20,693 bases of DNA from the NCBI GenBank assembly GCA_034429695.1, contig DAOUGC010000020.1, forward strand, positions 1 through 20,693. Direction: 5' to 3'. Shown here one piece after another: positions 1-6,196 of the stretch. Made by a program: the position numbers and the translations under genes. Below the pieces are notes generated by a model. That model saw nothing but the letters and a program-made list of their open reading frames with translations, did not search any database and was not told the DNA's origin. The first letter of the stretch is position 1; every line of letters begins with the position of its first letter. Origin of the DNA: DAOUGC01 sp034429695 (GTDB lineage Bacteria; Chloroflexota; Anaerolineae; Anaerolineales; Anaerolineaceae).

Positions 1-124
1 TGGGGGGATGCTCATATGAATTCATTCCACCGGTAATATTTTGCAGAAAGGATTGTACCCCAAAAACCACGGTCGAAAATAAAATGTCCCTTACAGATCA
101 ATTAACCCTCATCCCCCATGTGTA

Positions 125-157
125 ACAGCCCCACCGCGAAATTGCCGGTGGGGCTGT
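125..157. terminator. Perfect 12-bp stem-loop downstream of the DUF892 gene
   Basis: The arms ACAGCCCCACCG and CGGTGGGGCTGT pair perfectly over 12 bp around a 9-nt loop. The hairpin lies 42 bp past the stop of the minus-strand DUF892 gene, which suits a transcription terminator. No T-tract follows on either strand, so it is not a textbook intrinsic terminator and may instead protect an mRNA 3' end. Positions 1-124 hold no convincing gene. Confidence 0.5.
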
Positions 158-198
158 CGTATCCGGGCAGGGAAAGCCCGGGGAAACGCCGTGAGCCG

Positions 199-702
199 TT
201 ATCGCTGCTGGCCCACCGCCTCCTTATTAATCCTCGAATTCGCCAGATCCGTCAGCAGGTGATCGGTCTTGCCTTCCTGATCGGCGATCTCGTCACACAT
301 GCGCGCATGATCGTTGTGTCCAAGCGCACGCATAAAATTGCGCAGGGTCCCGTACCCCGAAATCTCGTAGTGCTCCACCTTCTGGGCCGCCATGATCAAG
401 CCGGCGTCGCGCGCCTGATCGGTCAACGGCATCTTCATCACTTCCTGACCTTCCTTGATCAAGCCCTGCATACCCACGCACTTCTTGCCTTTCAGGTCAA
501 CGTTCATTTCCTTCGCCATCTGCTCAAGCATTTGCACCTGCTTGCGCGTTTGCTCCAGGTGGGTCTGGAACGCCTTTTTGAGATCGGGATTGGTCGCCGA
601 TTCCATCATCAGCGGCAGCGCCTCAATGATCTGGTGTTCGGCATCATACATATCTTTCATCAGATCCTCAACCAGATGCAGCAATGTCTTATCGTTTGCC
701 AT
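199..702 (-). CDS. Ferritin-like DUF892 (YciE/YciF family) stress protein
   Basis: This 167-residue soluble protein belongs to the YciE/YciF (DUF892) family of four-helix ferritin-like proteins, which are stress-induced in enterobacteria and whose exact reaction is unknown. Family hallmarks are visible: DAEHQ around residues 20-24 in helix 1, H48-x-E50 and L59-E60 in helix 2, the KCxGMxGLIKEG segment at 74-85, and a second E-H-Y-E helix after it. These E/H residues could form the di-metal site, which is inferred from the fold. The ATG at 702 was preferred because an AAAAGGAGAAA ribosome site sits just before it; a longer frame would add 20 residues that do not resemble the family. The gene is divergent from ku-ligD over a 174-bp shared upstream region, suggesting a shared stress role. 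Confidence 0.9.
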   Translation of the reverse strand: MANDKTLLHLVEDLMKDMYDAEHQIIEALPLMMESATNPDLKKAFQTHLEQTRKQVQMLEQMAKEMNVDLKGKKCVGMQGLIKEGQEVMKMPLTDQARDAGLIMAAQKVEHYEISGYGTLRNFMRALGHNDHARMCDEIADQEGKTDHLLTDLANSRINKEAVGQQR

Positions 703-774
703 ATTCTTTTTTCTCCTTTTGACCGGTAAAAAATTACATTTCAAGCGTATCGAATCCAGCATGCAGGCAAAATG

Positions 775-853
775 GGGGAATCCCCTCGCTGCCGGTCAAG
801 AGATTCCCCACTGTTGCTTCACGCCACGGTGTTTACAATCGAAGCAGGGGGAT
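775..853. promoter_or_regulatory. Shared divergent control region with repeated GGGGAATC motif
   Basis: The 703-876 gap separates the divergent DUF892 and ku genes. GGGGAATC occurs at 775-782, its reverse complement GATTCCCC at 802-809, and a related GGGGGATTC at about 845-853. The first is part of the 11-bp palindrome GGGGAATCCCC (775-785). A candidate ku -10 box TACAAT lies at 834-839 without a good -35, which would fit an activator or alternative sigma factor. The ku ribosome site AAGGAG is at 865-870. The motif's regulatory role is inferred only from its recurrence. Confidence 0.35.
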
Positions 854-876
854 TCGCGTTCGTTAAGGAGACCACC

Positions 877-1692
877 ATGCGACCCATCTGGAGCGGAGCC
901 ATTTCCTTTGGGCTCATTTATATCCCTGTAAAATTGTTCAGCGCCAGTGAAGCTCAGGAACTGGATTTTGACATGCTGCGCCGGGGAGACCTGTGCGGCA
1001 TCCGCTATGTGCGCGTCTGCCGTGAGACCGGCGAGGAAGTGCCCTGGGATGACATTGTGCGCGGCTATGAGTACCGCAAGGGCGATTACGTTGTGCTGGA
1101 AGATGAAGACTTTAAAAAGGTCCGCCGTCAGCGCTCGCAGACAATCGAGATCGTCAACTTCGTCAGTGTGGAAGAGATCCCGTCTCAATACTACGAAAAA
1201 CCGTATTTTTTGGAACCCGACAAGGGCGCCGAGAAGGTGTATGCCCTGCTGCGCGAGGCTTTGCGCCGCTCCAAACGGGTTGGATTGGCGCGGTTTGTCC
1301 TGCGCACCCGCGAGCATCTGGCATTGCTCAAAACCGAAGGCGATGTGATCCTGCTCAATCAGATGCGCTTTTCCACCGAACTGCGCGACCCCGGAGACCT
1401 TAAGCTGCCCGGGGATACTGAACTGGCTGACCGCGAGGTGGACCTGGCGGTGCAGTTGATCGATCAATTGACCGAAAACTGGAAACCGGACAGCTACCGC
1501 GACACCTACGTGGATGAGCTTAAAGCCATGATTGACGCCAAAGTGGAAGGCCGTGAGGTGGCTGAAGAGGAGGAACAACCCATCCCCATCGAGGTCACCG
1601 ACCTGTTCTCACGCCTGTCGGAGAGTCTGGAAATGGCGCGTAAAGGTTCTTCACCGGCGGATGAAGGCAGCGGGGGCAAGGATAAAAAATGA
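877..1692 (+). CDS. ku: Bacterial NHEJ DNA-end-binding protein Ku
   Basis: This 271-residue protein matches the homodimeric bacterial Ku family, which threads onto double-strand DNA ends and recruits LigD for non-homologous end joining. The N-terminus MRPIWSGAISFGLIYIPVKL is the signature opening of bacterial Ku, followed by the CGIRYVRVCRETGEEVPWDD segment typical of the Ku core beta-barrel. The Ku domain occupies about residues 1-250. The C-terminus is a short charged tail (acidic EEEEQ, then a Gly/Ser/Lys-rich end GGKDKK), the region that in studied bacterial Ku proteins contacts LigD and DNA. The ATG at 877 has AAGGAG 6 bases upstream; an upstream in-frame ATG at 772 would prepend 35 unrelated residues. 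The stop overlaps the ligD start as ATGA, so the two are translationally coupled. Confidence 0.96.
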   Translation: MRPIWSGAISFGLIYIPVKLFSASEAQELDFDMLRRGDLCGIRYVRVCRETGEEVPWDDIVRGYEYRKGDYVVLEDEDFKKVRRQRSQTIEIVNFVSVEEIPSQYYEKPYFLEPDKGAEKVYALLREALRRSKRVGLARFVLRTREHLALLKTEGDVILLNQMRFSTELRDPGDLKLPGDTELADREVDLAVQLIDQLTENWKPDSYRDTYVDELKAMIDAKVEGREVAEEEEQPIPIEVTDLFSRLSESLEMARKGSSPADEGSGGKDKK

Positions 1693-4229
1693 GCCTGGAT
1701 GAGTACCGCCGCAAACGCGATTTCACACAAACGCCAGAACCCTCCGGTAGCGCCGCAGAAAACAGCAGTACAGACCTGCGCTTTGTGGTGCAAAAACACG
1801 CCGCCCGCCGCCTGCACTATGACCTGCGCCTTGAACTGGACGGTGTGCTGTTAAGCTGGGCAGTGCCAAAGGGACCATCCCTCAATCCACAGGATAAACG
1901 CCTGGCGCGCCGCACCGAGGATCACCCGCTGGAGTACCGCAATTTTGAGGGCAACATCCCCGAAGGCGAATACGGCGCAGGCAGCATGATCATCTGGGAT
2001 GAGGGCGTTTATCAGGCAGTGGGGACAAACGGGCGCGACCAAAGCGTGGAGGCTTTGCGCGCCATGCTGGCAAAGGGGGATTTTAAACTGCTGTTGCGGG
2101 GCAGCAAACTGCGCGGTGAGTTTCACCTGTTTCAGATGAAAGGCAGCCGCAATGCGGACGGCGGCAACTGGCTGCTGGTGAAAAAGGACGACGAATATGC
2201 CAGCAGCGCTGACGTGCTGGTTGAGGGGGAGTCCGTACGCTCCGGCGAGAAGCTGGAGGAGCTATCAGCCCGCAGGCCGGTTGAGGGCGAGGATGGACGC
2301 TTTCGCATCAATGCGTCCGAGCTGGATCTGGGCGGGGCAAAACGTTCTGCGCCGCCCGGGTTTGTTGAACCCATGCTCGCCAGTCTGGTGGGCGAGCCTT
2401 TTGACAGCCCTGAATGGCTGTTCGAATTAAAGTGGGACGGGTTCCGCGCCTTTGCAGAAACCGGTCCAGACGCCCCGCGCCTGTACTCGCGCAAACAGCT
2501 TGATTTTCGGGAGGAGTTCCCCCCAATCCTGTCCGAACTGCGCCGCATTGCCTTCCATGCCGTCTTTGACGGCGAGATCGTGGTGATCGATGAAGCGGGC
2601 AAGTCGTCATTCAAGCTATTACAGCAATATCGCCGCACCGGCAAGGGAACCCTGCTGTATTACATTTTCGACCTGCTTCACCTCGAAGGCGTGGACCTGC
2701 GCAAGCTGCCGCTGGAGCGCCGCAAACAATTATTGCGTCAGGTGTTGCCGCCCACCCTCACCCGCCTGCGCTTTTCTGACCATATCACCGATAACGGGGT
2801 GGATTTCTTCAAACTCGCTGTGCAAAACGGGCTGGAGGGCGTGATCGCCAAGCTGCGCGAAAGCCAGTACCGCCCCGGGGTGCGCTCCACCGAGTGGCTC
2901 AAGGTCAAGGTGCACCGCCGGCAGGAGGTTGTGATCGGCGGCTACACCCAGCCGCGCGGTGGGCGCAAACGCATGGGGGCGCTGCTGCTGGGCATGTATG
3001 AGGGCAGGGATCTGGTTTTTGTGGGCCATACCGGTGGAGGTTTCACTGATGAAGAGTTGGACGAGGTGCACGCCCGCCTGCAAAAACTGGAACGCTCCAC
3101 GGCGCCCTTCCGCACCCCACCGCGCACCAACATGCCCGCCACGTGGACCGAGCCGGAACTGGTGTGTGAAGTGCAGTTCGCTGAATGGACCGCTGACAAT
3201 CAGATGCGCATGCCAATTTTCATGGGGCTGCGCCCGGATTGCGACCCGCGCGACGTGCGCCGTGAGCAACCCGTAGCCACCCCAACATCACCTGCTGCAC
3301 GCCGGTATGCAGCTCCACAGTCCAAAGAGACCCTCGTCTATATCGGCAACATCGAGCTGTCGCTGACCAATCTCAACAAGCTGTATTATCCTGAGGATGG
3401 CATCACCAAGGGTGATGTAATCGAATATTATCGCAGCATGTCCACCTATATTCTGCCGTATCTGGCGGGGCGCGCTGCCAACCTCAACCGCTTCCCCAAT
3501 GGCATACACGGCAAAAACTTTTATCAAAAAGATATGGATTCAGCCCCCGGCTGGGCGCACACCCATCCCATCCCGTCAGACGCTTCCACCGACCCGGTTG
3601 ATTATCTGGTGGTGGAAAACGAAGCGTCGTTGGTTTACGCTGCCAACCTGGGCGCCATTGAACTGCACCCGTGGAACTCGCGCATTGACCGCCTGGACCG
3701 TCCCGATTACCTGGTATTTGACCTGGACCCCGCTGATCAGACCTTTGATGATGTCATTACGGTGGCACTGAAATTCCACGAGCTGCTGGATGCGATTGGA
3801 GCGGTGCATCTGCCGCGAACATCGGGCAAGGATGGAGTGCACATCTTCGTGCCGCTGGGCGGGCAGTACACCTACGAACAAACCCGCCAGTTCGGACAAA
3901 TCATCAATGAATGGGTGCGCGCCCCCCTGCCTGAGTTGACCACCAGCGAGCGTTCCATAAAAAAGCGCGGCGGAAGGATGTATCTCGACATCCTGCAAAA
4001 CCGGCCCGGACAGACCCTGGTGGCGCCCTACGGTCTGCGTCCGGTGCGCGGCGCGCCGGTGTCCACCCCGCTGCGCTGGGACGAAGTGCGCCCCGGTTTG
4101 CGCCCGGCGGATTTTCACATGCGCAACATTCTGGAACGCGTCCAGCACATCGGCGATCTGTGGAGGGACGTTCTTGGCCCCGGCATTGACCTGGCGCATT
4201 GCCTGCAGCGCCTCAAGGCCCAGTTCTGA
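1689..4229 (+). CDS. ligD: Multifunctional NHEJ ATP-dependent DNA ligase LigD (PE-LIG-POL)
   Basis: LigD trims, fills and seals broken DNA ends held by Ku. At 846 residues all three domains are present in Pseudomonas-like order. The 3'-phosphoesterase (about 28-160) has the H37, H43, D45, R47 and H79 set, with the same spacing as the metal and phosphate ligands known in P. aeruginosa LigD. The ligase (about 222-525) has the nucleotidyl-transfer motif ELKWDG with adenylated Lys248, DGEIVVID motif III, EGVIAK motif IV and WLKVK motif V. The polymerase/primase domain (about 555-840) has the FDLD metal pair D678/D680, SGKDGVHIF and a third acidic residue D767. No disabling change is visible. The start overlaps the ku stop. 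Strand-specific hairpins follow the gene. Confidence 0.97.
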   Translation: MSLDEYRRKRDFTQTPEPSGSAAENSSTDLRFVVQKHAARRLHYDLRLELDGVLLSWAVPKGPSLNPQDKRLARRTEDHPLEYRNFEGNIPEGEYGAGSMIIWDEGVYQAVGTNGRDQSVEALRAMLAKGDFKLLLRGSKLRGEFHLFQMKGSRNADGGNWLLVKKDDEYASSADVLVEGESVRSGEKLEELSARRPVEGEDGRFRINASELDLGGAKRSAPPGFVEPMLASLVGEPFDSPEWLFELKWDGFRAFAETGPDAPRLYSRKQLDFREEFPPILSELRRIAFHAVFDGEIVVIDEAGKSSFKLLQQYRRTGKGTLLYYIFDLLHLEGVDLRKLPLERRKQLLRQVLPPTLTRLRFSDHITDNGVDFFKLAVQNGLEGVIAKLRESQYRPGVRSTEWLKVKVHRRQEVVIGGYTQPRGGRKRMGALLLGMYEGRDLVFVGHTGGGFTDEELDEVHARLQKLERSTAPFRTPPRTNMPATWTEPELVCEVQFAEWTADNQMRMPIFMGLRPDCDPRDVRREQPVATPTSPAARRYAAPQSKETLVYIGNIELSLTNLNKLYYPEDGITKGDVIEYYRSMSTYILPYLAGRAANLNRFPNGIHGKNFYQKDMDSAPGWAHTHPIPSDASTDPVDYLVVENEASLVYAANLGAIELHPWNSRIDRLDRPDYLVFDLDPADQTFDDVITVALKFHELLDAIGAVHLPRTSGKDGVHIFVPLGGQYTYEQTRQFGQIINEWVRAPLPELTTSERSIKKRGGRMYLDILQNRPGQTLVAPYGLRPVRGAPVSTPLRWDEVRPGLRPADFHMRNILERVQHIGDLWRDVLGPGIDLAHCLQRLKAQF

Positions 4230-4255
4230 TCATCCCGCCCAGCGCATAACTCGCT

Positions 4256-4292
4256 GTTGCCCTACAAACGGCAACCGCCAGCAGGGCTGGCG
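4256..4292. repeat. Two adjacent short hairpins with REP-like sequence
   Basis: GTTGCC (4256-4261) pairs with GGCAAC (4270-4275), and directly after it CGCCAGC-AGG-GCTGGCG (4276-4292) forms a perfect 7-3-7 hairpin. The sequence around it shares the decamer GCCCTACAAA and the CGCCAGC...GCTGGCGA(C/T)C hairpin with 17332-17361, so this looks like a member of a dispersed palindromic family sitting behind ligD. Confidence 0.45.
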
Positions 4293-4337
4293 ATCAACCG
4301 GCAACGTGCATAACCTTCCAACCATTAAAAATAACAT

Positions 4338-4396
4338 CGCAGAGGGGAAGCAGGGGTAATGCTCTACCGATAATAACCCTGCTCCCCGCCTCTGCG
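4338..4396. terminator. Long imperfect hairpin between convergent ligD and lipoprotein genes
   Basis: CGCAGAGG at 4338-4345 pairs with CCTCTGCG at 4389-4396. Inside that, GCAGGG (4350-4355) pairs with CCCTGC (4377-4382), with a few mismatches between. The hairpin lies exactly between the ends of two converging genes, the usual place for a bidirectional terminator. Neither side has a clear T-tract. Confidence 0.5.
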
Positions 4397-4418
4397 ACAG
4401 GAAGTTAGCTATGAAAGC

Positions 4419-4790
4419 TTATTCCCAGCGAATATCCGCCGTGCCGTTGGGGGTGCGAACTTGGTAAGTCTGTCCATTCACCACCGCCGTCAGCCGCCAG
4501 CCGGGGGTCACCATCTGGGCGCACGATTCATCCGCCCGACCCAGCCCCAGACAGGCATCCGGCCATTCCACCGGCTCGGCTTCCGTGATTTCAACATCCG
4601 AAATTTCCACGCCCAGTTCGGCCGCCAGACGTTCCTGCACAGCCAGCGTGATCAATGGCAGCATATCTTCATTGGTGGTATCCGGAACCAACGTTGCGCC
4701 GGTCACGGGCACTTCAACAGGTTCCTCCGGCGTGCAGGCTGCCAGCACCAGCGAGAAGATCACCACAAGCAAAACAATAAAGCGTTTCAT
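4419..4790 (-). CDS. Small secreted lipoprotein of unknown function
   Basis: This is a 123-residue protein with a type II signal peptide: MKRF, a hydrophobic stretch, then the lipobox L-A-A-C with lipid-bearing Cys19. An acidic/Pro-Thr linker follows (PEEPVEVPVTG). The middle (about 40-75) is predicted helical and resembles a short 'LAVQERLAAELG...VEITEAEPVEWPD' unit. The end (about 75-123) has W-P-D-A-C-L-G, a second cysteine (ESCAQ), V-T-P-G-W-R and N-G-Q-x-Y-x-V-R-T. I recall this ending as recurrent in exported proteins of Chloroflexota, but no function can be named. The two non-lipid cysteines may form a disulfide outside the cell. The ATG has GAGGAGATAAAGG upstream. The gene stands alone, convergent to ligD. 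Confidence 0.8.
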   Translation of the reverse strand: MKRFIVLLVVIFSLVLAACTPEEPVEVPVTGATLVPDTTNEDMLPLITLAVQERLAAELGVEISDVEITEAEPVEWPDACLGLGRADESCAQMVTPGWRLTAVVNGQTYQVRTPNGTADIRWE

Positions 4791-4827
4791 AAATACCTTT
4801 ATCTCCTCATATATACAGCAAATTCAT

Positions 4828-4841
4828 CAACCAAATGGTTG
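4828..4841. promoter_or_regulatory. Perfect 14-bp palindrome upstream of the lipoprotein gene
   Basis: CAACCAAATGGTTG has 6-bp arms around a 2-bp centre and lies 38 bp before the lipoprotein start, next to an AT-rich TATATA stretch (4811-4816) that could be its -10 region. The position fits a repressor operator. No regulator is identified. Confidence 0.3.
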
Positions 4842-4930
4842 TTGCTTAACTTTAAGCGGCACCACATGCAGCGGCAATGGGGAATGTTCCTATCAAAGAA
4901 TGGGGAAAGATGAGCGGCGCAGGGGGATGT

Positions 4931-6193
4931 TTACCCCGATGTCAGACCCACGGCAATGGCCTCACCTGCCAGCCAGCCGGTGGTCCACGCATTTTGAAAG
5001 TTAAACCCGCCGGTCAGGCCGTCCACATCCAGGGCTTCACCGGCCACGTACAAACCCGGGCAGACACGGCTGTGCATGGTGCGAAAATCAATTTCCTTCA
5101 GGCTCACCCCGCCGCAGGTGACAAACTCGTCCTTGAATTCCCCCTTGCCGCTCACTGCAAAGTGCGCGCGGCTCAACCCATCCGCGAGCGCCTGTAACGC
5201 GGCGTTGGACACCCCACCCCACTCCTGATCGAGCGGGATGCCGGCATGTTCAACCAGGCGTTCCCACATGCGCTGGGGCAGGACGCGCCATTCAACCGGC
5301 TCGCTCACTTTTGCCGCTGCCAGGCGGCGCGGGGTTGCAGAACGCAGCCCTTTGAGCGCAGCATACACATCATCCCACTCACCGATGCCCCAGTTGACGG
5401 TCAACTCAGCCTGATAACCAGCCTGATGCAAATGCCGCGCGCCCCACGCCGACAGGCGCAGCACCGCCGGTCCGCTCAAACCCCAGTGCGTCACCAGCAG
5501 CGGCCCCTGGCTGCGCAGCCCCCAGGCCTCCAGGCTCACCCTTGCGGATGGAACTGAAACACCCGCCAGCCCGGTGAGGCGCGGGTCCTTGACAACAAAA
5601 GTAAACAGTGAGGGCGCCGGCGGCATGATGGTGTGCCCCAGACTCTCCGCCAGTTTCATGGCAGCGGCGTCTCCACCAGTGGCAAGCAGGACAGTCCTTG
5701 CATTCAGAACCCCCTGCCCGCGCAGTCCCAGCACAAACCCGTGCTGCCCCTGCTGGATATTTTCCACCGGAGTGCGGTCACGCAACTCGATCTTCAAGCG
5801 CGCGGCTTCGTTCAACAACAGGTCAATGACCGATTGCGCCCGATCAGAGACAGGGAACACGCGCCCGTCCGGCTCGGTCTTGAGTTTCAACCCGCGCGAC
5901 TGGAACCATGTCTTTGTATCCGCACTGCCAAAGTGGTGCAGGGCGGCGCGCAGTTCACGCCCGCCGCGCGGGTAATGCTTTGCCAGCTCAGCCGGGTCCT
6001 CGATGGCATTGGTCAGGTTGCAACGCCCCCCGCCAGACACCAGCACCTTGCTGAGAAAACGCGCGCCTTTCTCCAGGATCACCACCCGCAGGTTGCCGCC
6101 CTGTTGTGCAGCGCGCTCAACAGCGTGAAGGGCGGCGAAAAAACCCGCCGCCCCACCACCGATCACCGCCAGGTCATAAACCGGGTCGGTCAT
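4931..6193 (-). CDS. BaiN/RdsA (HI0933, YhiN)-family FAD-dependent oxidoreductase
   Basis: This 420-residue flavoprotein has an N-terminal Rossmann fold, VIGGGAAGFFAAL at about 10-22, which binds the ADP part of FAD. The HI0933-family signature SGGGRCNLTNA (about 53-63) follows, and near the end comes GLYVAGEALDVDGLTGGFNF with NAWTTGWLAGE, the family's second FAD contact. Length is typical for the family. Members include BaiN, reported in bile-acid dehydroxylation by gut clostridia, but most have no known substrate, so only a soluble flavin oxidoreductase role is safe. It is the last gene of a minus-strand run, starting 3 bp after the GH31 stop with an AAGGT ribosome site, so it is probably co-transcribed with GH31. 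Confidence 0.9.
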   Translation of the reverse strand: MTDPVYDLAVIGGGAAGFFAALHAVERAAQQGGNLRVVILEKGARFLSKVLVSGGGRCNLTNAIEDPAELAKHYPRGGRELRAALHHFGSADTKTWFQSRGLKLKTEPDGRVFPVSDRAQSVIDLLLNEAARLKIELRDRTPVENIQQGQHGFVLGLRGQGVLNARTVLLATGGDAAAMKLAESLGHTIMPPAPSLFTFVVKDPRLTGLAGVSVPSARVSLEAWGLRSQGPLLVTHWGLSGPAVLRLSAWGARHLHQAGYQAELTVNWGIGEWDDVYAALKGLRSATPRRLAAAKVSEPVEWRVLPQRMWERLVEHAGIPLDQEWGGVSNAALQALADGLSRAHFAVSGKGEFKDEFVTCGGVSLKEIDFRTMHSRVCPGLYVAGEALDVDGLTGGFNFQNAWTTGWLAGEAIAVGLTSG

Positions 6194-6196
6194 ACC

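Noticed and set aside
796..1578. 260-codon minus-strand frame opposite ku
   Set aside because: It is fully antisense to a clear Ku gene, with no motif or ribosome site.
2730..4199. Two minus-strand frames of 179 and 207 codons opposite ligD
   Set aside because: They are shadows of the ligase and polymerase domains, with Gln/His/Arg-rich translations and no recognisable fold.
4174..4359. 61-codon frame after ligD
   Set aside because: It starts inside ligD and runs through the hairpin region without a ribosome site or motif.
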